Positions 12,845 through 24,506 of a DNA stretch of 64,000 nucleotides are shown piece after piece. The notes under the pieces were generated by a model. It made no database searches. It was given only the letters and a program-made list of their open reading frames with translations, and was not told where the DNA came from. Source of the stretch: Arthrinium phaeospermum (lineage: Eukaryota > Ascomycota > Sordariomycetes > Amphisphaeriales > Apiosporaceae); assembly GCA_006503535.1 (NCBI GenBank), contig QYRS01000002.1, forward strand, positions 868,001-932,000. The letters are read 5' to 3'. How positions within the stretch are numbered: the stretch's first letter is position 1; every line of letters starts with the position of its first letter. A program made the translations under genes and the position numbers.

Positions 12845-14061
12845 ATGGATGTTGGGGCAGTTTTCGGAGACGTTCTGTTGGTAATAGCACAACTCAACAG
12901 AATACTTGGACGAACCATCCATCCCGAAAAGCATGACACAGCAGAAATCGAAAGCCTACAGGACAGTTTTGCGAATATCAACGACTCACTGAAGGACCTC
13001 ATCAGTTATGCGAACTCAGCCAAGGCCGAAGTAGGAAAGGGCTTCCAAAACCACCCCGAGTCCAATATCGAGGCCATCAGATCAGGATTGAACACGTTGA
13101 AGGACAGCTTGGAATATCTGGAAAAAGCCGTTCATTGTGCTGAATCGCATCTGAATAGGAGCACTGAGCCCATCCAATCCTTGGGACATCCTCTTTCGAG
13201 TCGCAAGTACTCAGGGACTTGGTGAGTGCATAGTGGATGCTGTGAGATAGAAACCCTTGCATTAACCAGCAGAAGTGACTGCTTCGAACAGGAACAGCTG
13301 CCCACGAGGTCGACGAAACACTGCGATTCATCATCATTGGACAGTCACGTAAGTTCAATTATGAGTGAAGGCACGCGTTTGAACCGCCCGTACGAGACGA
13401 CCACGACACAGCCACTCGAGTCTAGGGTACCGATCGAAAAGGAGAAAGAAGGGGCACCAATCTGCAACAGCTCAATAGGAAGGGAACGATTCCCCGAATA
13501 TACGTGGACACAAAGTTCATCGTGGCGCTGGCTCTCCACAATGATCTGTCCTGGCCTGCTCCCCCTCGCTGTCGCAACTGCGAGCGCTTCGGTTTTATCC
13601 TACTCCCGGGTTCCTCTTTCTTCAGGCAGCTCAGACTCGGCTCTACCCCAAGACCAACCTAGTGACATTTTACAGGCAAGTCAAGAAGATTATCTAGTCT
13701 CCATGATCTAGCTAGACCACTAACCTGCTGCTGACAGATGAGCTCTCCAGTTGAAATGACAGAGTCCGCATTAGGCTCTGTACCGATCCTGGTATTTGCC
13801 ATATTCCTGTACTGCCTCTCGTCTGGCTATTTTTACTTCTTGTACATACATTCCAGAGTACAGGAACTCATATTAGCCGTACTCCTTATCGTCACTGCAG
13901 CGCTAGGATTAATAGGCGCGATCGACCCCCCTGAGATCGTGTTCCGTTTACTTCCCGGGGCAGGCATATTGGCCATGACCCTTTCTGCATCACACGGCAG
14001 ATTTATTGCCTCGCGACTCATTGTACAAGATGGTGGGAGGATAGGGGGGGTGAGAATTTGA
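12845..14061 (+). CDS. Unrecognised protein: helical N-terminus, C-terminal membrane helices
   Basis: Proposed exons 12845-13221, 13270-13675 and 13738-14061, 368 residues. Intron 1 is 48 nt with a GTGAGT donor. Intron 2 (13676-13737) begins GCAAGT, a GC-AG intron with CTAAC and CTGAC branch candidates, and it joins two frames in phase 0. Residues 1 to ~110 look like a soluble amphipathic helical bundle starting MDVGAVFGDVLLVIAQLNRI, somewhat like the N-terminal helical domains of fungal STAND/HET-type proteins; that likeness is impressionistic. A Ser/Thr/Glu-rich linker follows, then one hydrophobic stretch (ICPGLLPLAVATASASVL) and three more in the last exon (ILVFAIFLYCL, LILAVLLIVTAALGLIGAI, LLPGAGILAMTL). 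I do not recognise the family. Confidence 0.6.
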
Positions 14062-14702
14062 AATTGCAGATTTGGGATCATTCTATTTCAAGCATGCCCG
14101 TGTTGGAAGTTATTGGGGTGTTCAACAGCAGAAAACTGGTATGTTAGTTGCGTTAGTTATTAGATACGGTCTCTCCTCCAAAGCTGACAATAGAGACTGA
14201 TTGAGAATGGTAACTGCCCGTGCGAGAGTGGGAATACACCGATACTAAACCACTTATTCGGAAACGTGAGTTTGCTAGTATAGATAGCGATATGCCTAGT
14301 ACACTGTTGCCGCCATTGTCCCTCACAGGCAACCTTGAGCGTGTACGCAGCAACTTACTACTCAGATAAGATCTTCCTGTATAAGCACTTTGGTGTCACT
14401 GGTGGCGTTGACTGGCTGGCAATAAGATGAATCGATTCGACTAATGTGTATCCTTGGAATGCATGATGATCGGCCAATTTAGGGAGCGTACAGTTATGGA
14501 AAATACAAAGAGGTACGGTTACGTAGCTGGCCTCATTTCACTGACAATGGTATAATAGCAGGATAACTGGCGACGGTGTGGCCGGGAAAGGGGCGATGCC
14601 TTACTGCCAATGGGATGACTACCACTAGTCGATGGGACAACTGGCATCAAACAGCACAATACTCAATGAACTGGTACCATAGAAGCACCTAATAGCTAAA
14701 TA
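14062..14702. other. Convergent intergenic region
   Basis: Between the 3' ends of the preceding gene and afg2. I see no supported feature. Confidence 0.5.
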
Positions 14703-16976
14703 CTATTTGAAATGAAACATCCCACCCGACCCTTCGTTCTTCCGCGATTCGTGCCACTGCTCAAAGTGCCGCAGCATCTCCCTCGTGACCCCCTTTGGCG
14801 CGTTCCTGATAGCCTGCTCGACCGGTTCCATGTAATTCGACGGCAGAGGACCACTGTAGTCATGCTTCATGAACGCCCCGTTGCATATCTGCGCCAGCTC
14901 GGCACCAGAATAACCGTCAGATTGTCGGGCCAGCTCGGCAGCGTCGATGTCCTTGAAGTGGAGTTCCTTGGCCTTGGAGGAGAATATCGCCTCGCGGGCC
15001 TTTTCGTCGGGTAGAGGTACGTAGATCATCACGTCGAAGCGGCCAGGTCTTAGCAGGGCTGGGTCCAAGGCATCCGGCCTGTTGGTTGCTGCCAGTACAA
15101 ACACATCACCAAGTTCCTCGAAGCCGTCCATCTCTGTCAACAAGGTAGTCACCGCCTGAACGCCGCCACCGCTCGAGGCGCCGCCTGATCGCGAGCCTGC
15201 CAGCGAGTCGATCTCGTCGAAGAATATGATGCTGGGGCTTGCTTCACGAGCTCGCTGGAATAAGTTGCGTATCGAACGTTCGGTTTCACCCACATACATA
15301 TTCAGTAGCTCGCCACCCTTAACTGCGAAGAAGTTGAACCCTGATTCTGTAGCCATTGCCTGTGCAGTCATAGTCTTTGAGCATCCTGGAGGACCATAGA
15401 GCATGACACCCTTTGGTGGCTTGTGTAAACGGACTTCGCCAGGCTGCAATGATTGTTAGTAATATATCCATGTAAGGGAAAAGCACATGTGAAACTCACT
15501 TTCGAGCGTTGAATATATGTCTGCAAAGACTCTTTGACGTCTTGGTAGCCTCCAATATCACTCCAATGAACAGTCGGCGGTTGAAGCATCACATCGTGCA
15601 TGGCCGTTGGAGGAACTTTGGTCAAGGCGTGCTTGACGTCTTCCCATGTACACTCTCCCCCAGTTGTTGTACGCGTTCTCCTGTGCATTGCTCGTTCAGC
15701 GTGGATAATCAGCTCCCAGAGATCAGCGCCGGTGTAGGCGTGTGTTCGCTCGCCAAGTTCAGAAATCCACCGTTCCGAGCAGTCTTGGGGAAACTTGGGC
15801 TCATGGTATCGGATGATTTCCTTTCGTCCGTCAGTGTCCGGAATAGGGAGAGTGACACGCTCTTGGAAATAGCGGGAGCCACGCAAGATCTCAGGCACGT
15901 CTTCAGGAAAGTCGCGACAAGCCACAATGACAGCCACATTCGGGCGCCTCCGACGTTGTTGAGTCTCGGAAGCAAGGCGCTCAAATCCAGCGCTGATAGC
16001 CTCGAGAACGGGTTTCCTGCCCGTATCCATCAGAGCTGCAAAGTCGTCTATGAGGATGAGTGTTTGGCGTTCTGACATGATCGCTGTGTTGAAGTAGTTT
16101 TCGATTGTGGCAGCTTTATCCGAGGAACCGATTCGAATAACTTTACCCCATTTGCTATCCGCAATATGGTTTAGCAGCATCGTCTTCCCTGTTCCTTTGC
16201 TGCCTTCTATAGACATACAACATGCCGAACAGCCCCTATCGACTTCGACGCCAAACTCGTCAAAGAAGCACTTGATATCCGCTAGTTGATTTGTCATGCA
16301 GGGGAGGGGGCTCAGTTCCAGCTTCCTCGGAGTAAGGCTGAAGTCGGCATCGTCTTCTTCGTCGCCCTGAACGATTCTGACTCTGGTGGTTTTGCCCACT
16401 CTGGCAACATGACCTTTGAGACCATTGACAGACTCGACCTTGAAGTTCCGCTTGGGGCCTTTGACAATAACATTGTCTATGACCGAGCCGGCAAAGACGT
16501 ATTGGGCGGTCTCTGATCACGGTTAGCTTTATGTACTCGACAGGAGCAACACTGGTCGGTAACGCACCTAATCGACCCTCCAGAGTGTATTCCCAGTAAC
16601 GGCGTGTTTCGTCATCCAAAGGCTCCGTCGTTAACGCGGTCTCTTGCGCTGTCACATCACGGACAACCACCAGTTCGGCCTCACTGGGAGCGTCCGGGCC
16701 AGGCGAGACGTGGACGGCTCCCTCCAAGTCCAGTCCAGCAGCTTCCTTCAAAGCACGACTAAGCAGGACGACGTTTGGCTTGACGCTCTTATCGCCCAAA
16801 ACAGCGACGGCCTCGTGCTTCTTGCCACCATTGGCGTTCTCGATATAGCATATATCGTCTACGACGAATCCAGCCGAATAAAAGACTTGGCCAGATATAT
16901 ACGCCTTGGCGGCATGTTTCTGGTTGGGCAACTCCTGCGTGTGCGGACGCACCTTCCCATCAAACCCGACCTTCAT
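14703..16976 (-). CDS. afg2: AAA ATPase Afg2/Drg1 (60S ribosome maturation)
   Basis: Exons (minus) 16976-16568, 16512-15500 and 15443-14703; introns of 55 and 56 nt; 720 residues. This is a type II AAA protein. An N-terminal Cdc48-like domain (about 1-200) precedes D1, whose Walker A is GSKGTGKT (240-247) and Walker B LILIDD (288-293), and then D2 with Walker A GPPGCSKT (491-498), Walker B IIFFDEID, sensor ATNRP and an arginine finger in LRPGRFD. GPPGCSKT, with Cys-Ser before the lysine, is the D2 P-loop of Afg2/SPATA5 and separates it from Cdc48. In yeast the protein releases Rlp24 from cytoplasmic pre-60S particles. Oddities: D1 lacks the usual HGPPG lead-in, and its Walker B ends Asp-Asp rather than Asp-Glu, so D1 may hydrolyse ATP poorly. 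The N-terminus is shorter than usual for the family, and an upstream exon cannot be excluded. Confidence 0.9.
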
Positions 16977-17562
16977 GGTTGCTTGCGGTGGCAGTTGCAG
17001 TAGCAGAGTAATGGAATAACAGCAACCGGTCTGCCCCAGAAAGACTTATGTTATTACCCTTTGCAACAGAAAGCAATGGGCCAGTAGGTGATTGTTATAT
17101 GACTTTGTTCTCTCCCATCACCAAGTTGAGTCAGTGTATTAGTCGAGGAGACCCACCATGCCCACCAGAAAAACCATTTAAGCAGTCAGTCACTAAATGT
17201 GCTCCCACATCCATAGCTCCACCTCTGGAATAACCAGTTCAGTAACTTACTTAGATATCAGACTTCGAGGACTTCTTGAGGAAACGTCTGACATACCCAT
17301 GGTTATTCGAAAGAGTAATAATCGTTTATTCAAGCAGAGAGCATTTTTTGAAGTAGGATTGTCCCAAGTCGATGAAATATGGAATTATCCCGTATTTTGG
17401 ATGTATAAACGACTAGGTGCCTAGATTAGAGGCCGATTGGTTTGTGCGTAGAAATTATTCAACCTGGTTTGCTACAGGACCAACAACCTCGACCTCGAAA
17501 AACACCAACCTCCAACACCCAAAACCAGATGCAATGCACCGACTAGCTGGTTGCAGCGCGGC
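16977..17562. promoter_or_regulatory. Divergent promoter of afg2 and the mitochondrial-type gene
   Basis: 586 bases between divergent start codons. No consensus site stands out. A short out-of-frame ATG at 17534 lies upstream of the plus-strand start and could act as a uORF start. Confidence 0.4.
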
Positions 17563-19101
17563 ATGCCACTACGACAGCTACAGCGGTCGCTCCTGCGTAC
17601 CACTATAGCAGCAGCAGCAGCAGCCACTTCCACCACATGGCGCCCCATCGCAGTCCAATCGCTGCATGGTAGCAGCTGCTGCCGCTATAGTAGTAATAGC
17701 AACAGCTCCGGCGCCCCTTCTTCGAGCCAACAGCCGTCGCACCCCAAGAAGACCCTGTTCGAAGAGCTATTCCCCGACGAACCCAAGGCGGCGGCGCACC
17801 CCTCCCGCAGCAAAAAAGGCCTCAATGGCAGCAGCAGCAGCCACGACGAGGCCGAGCCGGAGCCGCTCCCCTTGTCCGACGACCTCCTCGCCTACGCCAA
17901 CAACGACAAAGACGCCGACGCCTGGCCCGCCTTCGACGACCCGGCCATCCTGGTCCTGGGCGGCGCCCCCAAGTCCCTGACCGAGTCGGACTTCTTCCGC
18001 ACCCAGCTGGGCCGGCCCGCCCGCCACGTCGAGGGCTGGTCCTCCACGGGCATCCACCGCGTCATCCCGGTGCGCGACTCCGAGACCCTCGAGCCCTCGG
18101 GCCAGTACTACATCATGTTCGAGAGCGGCGCGGCGGCGGCGGCCTGGCAGCACGAGGTGTCGACCCTGTGGCGCCTGGCGCGGGTGCGCGCCCTGAGCCG
18201 GCGGGAGCTGACCGAATTCGGCAGCAGCGGCTCTGCGCAGCGCTGGCACAACATGCCCGACCGGCTCAACCCCAAGCAGATCCTGGAGGGCGGGAAGGGG
18301 TGGCACGGCCACCTGAAGCGCTACAAGAACCTCATCATCGACGACAACAGCGCCGGCCGCGGGCCGGAGGACGACCAGGACCGCGACGAGGCGGCGAGCG
18401 TGCGCAACTTCACCCTGGTCCCGCAGAGCCAGCGCTACGACCTCGAGCGCCCCCTCTACTCGCGCCTCGAGACCTTCCTGAGCAACGGCGCGCCGTCCCT
18501 CGTGGAGCGCCTCATGGACCGGGCCGGGTCGCGCCACCTGGTCCTGCTCGTGCTCGAGGGCGGCCGGCTCTCGGTCCCGACGCTGCGCGGCCTCATCCGC
18601 GAGGACGGCGCCGAGCGCAACCTGCCCTGGCGCGTCAAGGGCCTCGACCGCGACTACCACAACGACGGCGACAGCGACCAGGGCGAGGGCCAGGGCGGCA
18701 TCATGGCGTTCGGCAAGAGCGCGCTCAAGGCCTCGGAGCAGACGGGGCCCCAGGACTCGCTGCTGCAGCAAGTCGGCCGCGCCATGGGCGAAGGAGAAGA
18801 AGAGCGGTACTTCAACTACGACAAAGAAAACAACAGCAACAACGAGAACGAGAACTCGACAGACCTTCTCGCAGCAGAAGACCTAGCGTCGCTTTCGCGG
18901 TCGGCCCGGGAGCGGCGCAAGCTCAACCGCGAGACCCGACGCTGGAACCGGTTCCTCGTGCCCTTCCTCGACGAGGCCGAGGCGCGCCGCTTCGTCCGGC
19001 AATGGCACCGGCGGCAGTTCCAGCTGAACATGGGCCACGAGGACAGCGACGTCAAGACGTGGGAGGAGTCCCGGACCGTCAATGCGTCGATACTCTGGTA
19101 G
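17563..19101 (+). CDS. Predicted mitochondrial protein, function unknown
   Basis: Uninterrupted frame of 512 residues from the ATG at 17563. The N-terminus MPLRQLQRSLLRTTIAAAAA is rich in Arg, Ser and Ala and free of acids, as in mitochondrial presequences. A low-complexity Ser/Gln stretch follows, then a segment (around residues 125-215, with ILVLGGAPKSLTESDFF and YYIMFESGAAAAAW) whose pattern resembles an RRM-like fold; that is inference. An Asn/Glu-rich spacer and a basic C-terminal region (RERRKLNRETRRW) complete it. Local GC is very high and third positions are mostly G/C, which also opens long frames on the opposite strand. It probably belongs to the poorly characterised fungal mitochondrial RNA or ribosome-associated proteins, but I cannot name it. 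Confidence 0.75.
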   Translation: MPLRQLQRSLLRTTIAAAAAATSTTWRPIAVQSLHGSSCCRYSSNSNSSGAPSSSQQPSHPKKTLFEELFPDEPKAAAHPSRSKKGLNGSSSSHDEAEPEPLPLSDDLLAYANNDKDADAWPAFDDPAILVLGGAPKSLTESDFFRTQLGRPARHVEGWSSTGIHRVIPVRDSETLEPSGQYYIMFESGAAAAAWQHEVSTLWRLARVRALSRRELTEFGSSGSAQRWHNMPDRLNPKQILEGGKGWHGHLKRYKNLIIDDNSAGRGPEDDQDRDEAASVRNFTLVPQSQRYDLERPLYSRLETFLSNGAPSLVERLMDRAGSRHLVLLVLEGGRLSVPTLRGLIREDGAERNLPWRVKGLDRDYHNDGDSDQGEGQGGIMAFGKSALKASEQTGPQDSLLQQVGRAMGEGEEERYFNYDKENNSNNENENSTDLLAAEDLASLSRSARERRKLNRETRRWNRFLVPFLDEAEARRFVRQWHRRQFQLNMGHEDSDVKTWEESRTVNASILW

Positions 19102-20191
19102 ACTACTATACTAGACTTGGACGCCACGAGCAAAGCAAAAGTAGTACAAACAATGTAAATTGCTGCAAAATGTCTAGACCATGCCCATTCTATATTGTGT
19201 CTATACTCTGTTCGCGAAAATGGATACCATGCACCACTCTATTGCATGTATTCTACCATTCCTAAGTCGAAGGGGGTGTTCGATAGATTTCGATAGATGC
19301 ATATTCAGGGGTCAGACTCTCGACGACATATTACATGAACATGGAGACAAGCTTTGCTCCACTCCCGCAATGACCATGCAATGGCCATGCCCGTATATCA
19401 CTCATACCCAGGGGAGTCAGACGCAGAGCTCGAAAGAGCAATATGTTTGCACTATATTATTCTCTAACCATTATGAGTCGAAAGACCGCAGCAGGGTCTT
19501 CAGAGGGTTGGTTTCCTTTTGTCGTAGCAGATGGGGTCTTGCGAGGGCAAATTCAGAAGATCCAGAACATGAAATACACAGGTATAGATAGAGAAACAAG
19601 ATACTGAGGCGGAAAAAAAGACAACAGCCGAAAAGTGTATTAAAACCCATATCAAAACCAAACTCCGCCCCCCATTTCAGACATTCGTTGTGGCTCGCTC
19701 GTTTCCTTTCCGAACGACCGCGCCCGCCCAGCAGCGTACAGAGACTCTATGAACAGCCTTTGGCTCGTGATCTGAGCATGTACGCACAACCCATCAAATG
19801 GGTTTCGTTCGTGCTGCGACGCCGCAAGCCATGGAGGTAATAAACCCGCGAGTCGCGCCTGGCCATGCATAGGTACATGGATCGATGTTAACAGTGGTGG
19901 GGGCACATAGAAGAGGCGGATTCGCCTAGCAAACCTGCCTCTGGTGCTTTGCCCAAGACAATACTTCCTCGCCATCTATATCGGCATCTCTAAAGCCCCT
20001 GGGTAAAATGCTTTCTCCCGCAGTGCTTCCCTCCCCGTCTATTTCTTGTCTGCGCTGTTGTATAAGCAACCCATGTGGACTGGCCCAACAGATTCCACGC
20101 AACCTGTCTCGCACACACATAAGTCGAGTCTATCTGTGTGTCAAAACACATACGAAGCACGCCTCGCAGGTCCTAGCAACCCAGAATCTGC
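19102..20191. other. Convergent intergenic region
   Basis: Holds the 3' flanks of the mitochondrial-type gene and of sec4. Short frames such as one at 19181-19591 lack protein-like composition. No repeat or RNA gene recognised. Confidence 0.5.
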
Positions 20192-21165
20192 TTAACAGCA
20201 CTTGCCCAGGCCACCCGATCCCTCTCCCTGCGCCACGTTGACAGACGAGGCCGCGGGTTCCGACTTGGCCGTGTCGATAATGCGCTTCTTGATGTCGGCA
20301 GCTAAGCTGTAGAAAGCCTTGTCGATGTTGATGTTGCTCTTGGCCGAAACCTCGAGGAAGGGGATGCCGAGCTCCTTGGCCAGAGTCTCTCCCTGCTCCG
20401 TCGACACGACGCGCTTGTCTTCCCAGTCGCACTTGTTACCGATCAAGATCTTGTTGACGCCTTCGGTTGCGTGCTGCTCCACGTTTGCGAACCAGGTGCG
20501 GATGTCTTTAGTGGGGCTTGGTTAGTACCTATGTTCCGCTTGACTGATACCGTGTATTGCTTTTGCACTCACTTTCAAAGGACCTCTGATCCGTGACGTC
20601 GTAGACGAGCAAGATGCCCATGGCACCGCGGTAGTAGGCTGTCGTAATAGTTCGGAAACGCTCCTGGCCGGCGGTATCCCAGATCTGCAGCTTGACACGT
20701 TTGCCATCGAGCTCGATTGTTCGGATCTTGAAGTCGATGCCGATGGTGGTGATGAAGGAGGGCGTGAAGGAGTCCTCACTGAAGCGCAGCAAACAGCATG
20801 ATTTGCCTACACCCGAGTCGCCGATGAGGAGGAGTTTGATCTGGTTGGGCATTCCATCGTTAGCGGTCGAGTTCCTCTGCTGCTGTTGCTGCTGCTGAGG
20901 CTGCGTCGGCGGCGGAGCGGCATACGACGTTCGACTGTCGAGGATCGACACAGGACGCGAGGGCTTCCGCAGAAGGGAGTTCCTGGCCTGCGAGATGGGC
21001 CGCCAGACGCCCGTTCGCATGTCGAGGCGGCGTGCATTTGATGAGGATGAGTGTAGGGTGGGCATGGGGACGGAAGGTGCGATTCTACGTGTAGGGCAGG
21101 CAGGGGCAGTAGACAATAGAGATTACGGGACATACTAAGAAGTCGTAGTTTCGGTTGCCCGACAT
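20192..21165 (-). CDS. sec4: Exocytic Rab GTPase Sec4
   Basis: Exons (minus) 21165-21136, 20840-20573 and 20505-20192; 203 residues, the normal length. Exon 1 encodes just [10 protein letters not shown]; a 295-nt intron then joins in phase 0 to [10 protein letters not shown]. Motifs are textbook: GDSGVGKS (17-24), switch [18 protein letters not shown]4 NKCD, G5 SAK, and a C-terminal GKCC double-cysteine prenylation site. The effector region and the segment around [20 protein letters not shown] are those of Sec4/SrgA rather than Ypt1. It drives docking of post-Golgi vesicles through the exocyst at growing hyphal tips. The second intron (67 nt) has a TACTAAC branch. The first intron contains a CAG/CTG-rich tract near 20878-20898. 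Confidence 0.95.
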
Positions 21166-23131
21166 GTTGAAGGATTGTATATGGTGTTCAGTCTCAGGCA
21201 CCAATAAGTATCGTGGGACGGGGGGCGAAAAGAGGTTATCCGAGAGTCGTAGATGGCGTTCTTGGGATCAGCCCGTGGATGATGGTGTGGAGATGAAGGG
21301 TGGCTCGCGAAACGGTGTAATTCGGGTACGACGAGAATTCAGGGTCGTCGAAGGAGGGTTGCTGCGTTGGATTGGGTCGGATCGTAGCGTAAAGTAGCGT
21401 GGTGTGGTGTAGAGTCGCAAAGGGGACGTGGGAGGATCTCTCAAAATGTCACTGGGAACACACCAAAACCGTGCGACGGTGACGGTGCGGCGTTGGATGT
21501 AGCGGGTAGTCTCAGTTTGGGTTGAAGTTCAATGCGAGGCAGTGCAGAGAGTCTGTTCAGTTCAATCCGGTCGAGGCCAGGCCAAAAGGATGCAAGAGGT
21601 TAATAAGATCAAGTGGCAGCAAATGGTTCAGTCCACAGTTGCCTAACTGGATTAGGTGCTAGGTTAGTACCCGCGATGGTGATGCACACTGGTTGTTGCG
21701 TTGTGTTGTGTTGTTGCGGTAGGCTACCTGGTGAGATTGGGTCGGTCAGCAGCAGCTTCTTGCGAGCGAGGCTTTCGGATACAGCAAGCAGCAGGCAGCC
21801 TGGGCCAGGATCGGGCCAGAACTCCCAGGCACCTACATACTACCACGTACCTGCAGGGAGGGAGGGCAAAGACCGGGACTTGTGAGGGAATGAGTGAATG
21901 CAGGGGCAGCAGCAGTTACAGTCAGTCAGTTACTTACTTACTTTGTCTTGTTGAGCGTGAATGAGTCCGGTTGACAAGGAGATGCACCGGTTGATAGATA
22001 GTGGGCGGATGGATCAAGGCCCGATAGAGTACTAGAGGTGGTTACGTATGTACGTGTAGATACATAAAGTACCTGGGATTGCAGATAGACGTGGCGTGCT
22101 GGCACGTCTACCTAGCTGTCTGGGCTGCATTGGAACAGTTCTACAGGGGTAATATGCTAGTAGCAGACGGGGCCATCCATCTTCTCGACGCAATCTAGGT
22201 GCTTTTGTCAGGGGTCGTGGGTTCGACCTTCACTCACCGACGTAATGCAACTATTGATCAACGCCAGTATAATTCGGATCATCTGCCCATCTTGTAAATG
22301 CCATGATCGTATTCCCTCCTAGTCTTTGCCGGCCCTTTGCACCATACGGAATGGCTTGTTCTGTAACTCGGAGAGGTCAACGCCCGCAAAGCTTAAAGGT
22401 TGGCAGCTGTGCGCACCTCCCGCCGCCTGGTTGTTTTGGTTTTGGCCCAAAGTAGTAACCTAGTAGTCGTTTACCCCAGAAAAAAAGAAAAAGGAGAGAG
22501 AACACGGTGCCGATGATATAGGAAGCCGTTGATCGTTTCAAAACTTGCACATGCAACTGGCCACCAACACGTGTATTCTTGATTTACATCTGTGAGCTTT
22601 GTCTCCGAGGAGTCTCGTGATTCCAATGTCGTCAAGACTGCCTTTGACGACGCCACTGTCTGTCTGTCTGTCTGTCCCATCGCCTCAGCACCTACACCGC
22701 GATTATGCATAGTCCGGTCTCCCTCGCACGAAGCCATCGCGGTGAAGGACCAGCCCATCCGATGCATCCACTAACGGCTGGCAACACCGCTATGGCAGCC
22801 AGCAGAGAACCACATATGCTGTTGTTACTGGCCACTGGCCCCAGCTGTGCTCGGCTTCGGTGGACACATGTCCGACAATAGTGCCTTGCAGGATCAGGGG
22901 AACTGCTGGGCATGTGCTGCACATAGGTACTACATGAATTCCCAGGATAGCCATGGAACCGCGCCTGCGGGTCAACTCGATGGGAACCCGTGCGCGTCGG
23001 TTCGGTCGTCGCTTGAGCGCTTACCCACCGGCACTCCTGCCGGGTGGGCGACAACACAGTAATCCAAACCCACCAAGTGTTTATAACCCAACGTTCAGTA
23101 TACCGTTGAAGTCGAGATACTGTGATATACT
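21166..23131. other. sec4 upstream region and 3' flank of the fructosamine-kinase gene
   Basis: Two kb without a supported gene. The proximal part (21166-21950) is the sec4 promoter and leader, with short tracts such as a TTAC repeat near 21930. A CTGT tetranucleotide repeat (five units) sits at 22656-22675. A T-loop-like string near 22208-22225 was considered and not accepted as a tRNA. Confidence 0.45.
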
Positions 23132-24506
23132 TCACAGATGCGGCGACCCTTTATCGTCCGCCGGGCGAGCGGCGGCTTCGTCAGGATGTGATTTTAGCCA
23201 CCCTTCGTAGCCGTCGGGGTATTTGTCGACCAACTCACGCATCTCCTCGCGGACTCTACATTGGATTTCGGCGGCCTTTGTCAGTAAGGGCAGCAGCAGT
23301 GGGCCAGAACGAAGCCTATAGTTTTGGTGCGACCTACATGTTGCGAAACCGCAGATTGCCGGGATAGTGGGCCGAGCTATTGAGGTTGAACTTACTGTGC
23401 CGCATGGGAAGTATTTAGCTGCTGGTGTTTTTGCTGGCAACCGACCGGGGAGAGCTTTCTTACATGCAGTATAACAGGTTTCTGTCTTCAAAGTCCTCGG
23501 CGGGATCCGTCACGCCTGCATGCTTCAGGTATTCGTCGATGTACGGCCGCCCGATGTTGTGACGGGCAGGCCGCCACGGGGCCAGCTCGTATTCGTTGTG
23601 GGCATAGAGGGCGATGCCGTCGAATATCACGGGCAAGCCCGTGTTGACGTCGACAGCGACATTGCCGTGCCACAGGTCGGAGTGTACGAGCCGCGGCACC
23701 AGGCTCCGGCCATTGCCGTTCTCCATGGGCCGCAGTAATCTGGGGATGACTTTGGTCATGATAGTCTTTCGCAAAACCTGCATGTCCTCGTCGGTGCCTC
23801 CCTGAGACTCCTCTTCAGTGCTAAAGGCCGTGTCCATGACCTGGGTGAACAGCGCCTCCCACGTGTCAGAGGGCGGGTAGATCATCGGCAGCCGTCCTCC
23901 ATATGTGGACACCGGGAAGCCGAACTTGCCATCGGGCGAAACCCCGCGCCTATGCATTTCGGCGATCATGCAGGAAAAGACTTCTACGTCGGGCACATCC
24001 TCGACGAGCTCGCGGAACTCGCACAAGTAGAAGAAGCTTTCGGGGTCACTGGTGTACTGACCCGTACCGATGGGCAGCGGCGTGAGGTCCGGCATCGCCT
24101 CATAAAGAGCGCGCATCGAGGCATATTCTCCAGTGAATAGCTTTTGAGCGTAATTGCCACATTGGACCTGGCATGGTATATTAGACACAGGTCGCTCCGA
24201 CTGGGGCAAGGGGGCCTTGTACCTTGATGAAAAACGACTGCTCCTCTCCCTCAGGGGTTGCAGTTTCGATCTTTGCTGTTCGGGCCCAGTAAGAAGAGCC
24301 AGATGGTGTGATACCGATGACTTTGTTGTTGAGGGGAAGCACTAGGTATGTGTTAGTGGTCATATGAGGAACAGTACCCAGGCGGGCTCCCGACTTGACT
24401 TCACAGCATCATCGACATATTGGATGACTTCGACTGGAACTGGGTTTGGCTCGTTCCAAACCGTCGGGTCCAAGGTTGCGTACTTGTGCGTATTGATGGC
24501 TGCCAT
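23132..24506 (-). CDS. Fructosamine/ketosamine-3-kinase family protein
   Basis: Exons (minus) 24506-24395, 24341-24223, 24167-23464, 23394-23338 and 23255-23132; 371 residues. Introns 2-5 have clear sites. The first donor, GTCGGG, is weak and is chosen because it alone keeps the frame. Family marks: SGSSYWARTAKI at the nucleotide-binding start, FFIKV with the ATP-contact lysine, HSDLWHGN (catalytic Asp241, Asn246), IFDG (260) in the metal-binding position, HNEYELAPWRP, and the C-terminal AHYPGNLRFRN and VREEMRELVDKYP. These are aminoglycoside-phosphotransferase-like kinases; characterised members phosphorylate sugar-amine adducts on glycated proteins to trigger deglycation. Fungal paralogues vary, so the substrate is unproven. 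No signal peptide is seen. Confidence 0.85.

Noticed and set aside
17767..18771. Minus-strand 334-codon open frame opposite the mitochondrial-type gene
   Set aside because: Composition (Ala, Val, Leu, Glu, Gly, Arg) is the mirror of a GC-rich coding strand, and there are no family motifs; a shadow frame.
22190..22240. tRNA-like T-loop string GGGTTCGACC
   Set aside because: No matching acceptor stem, D-arm or anticodon arm could be found around it.
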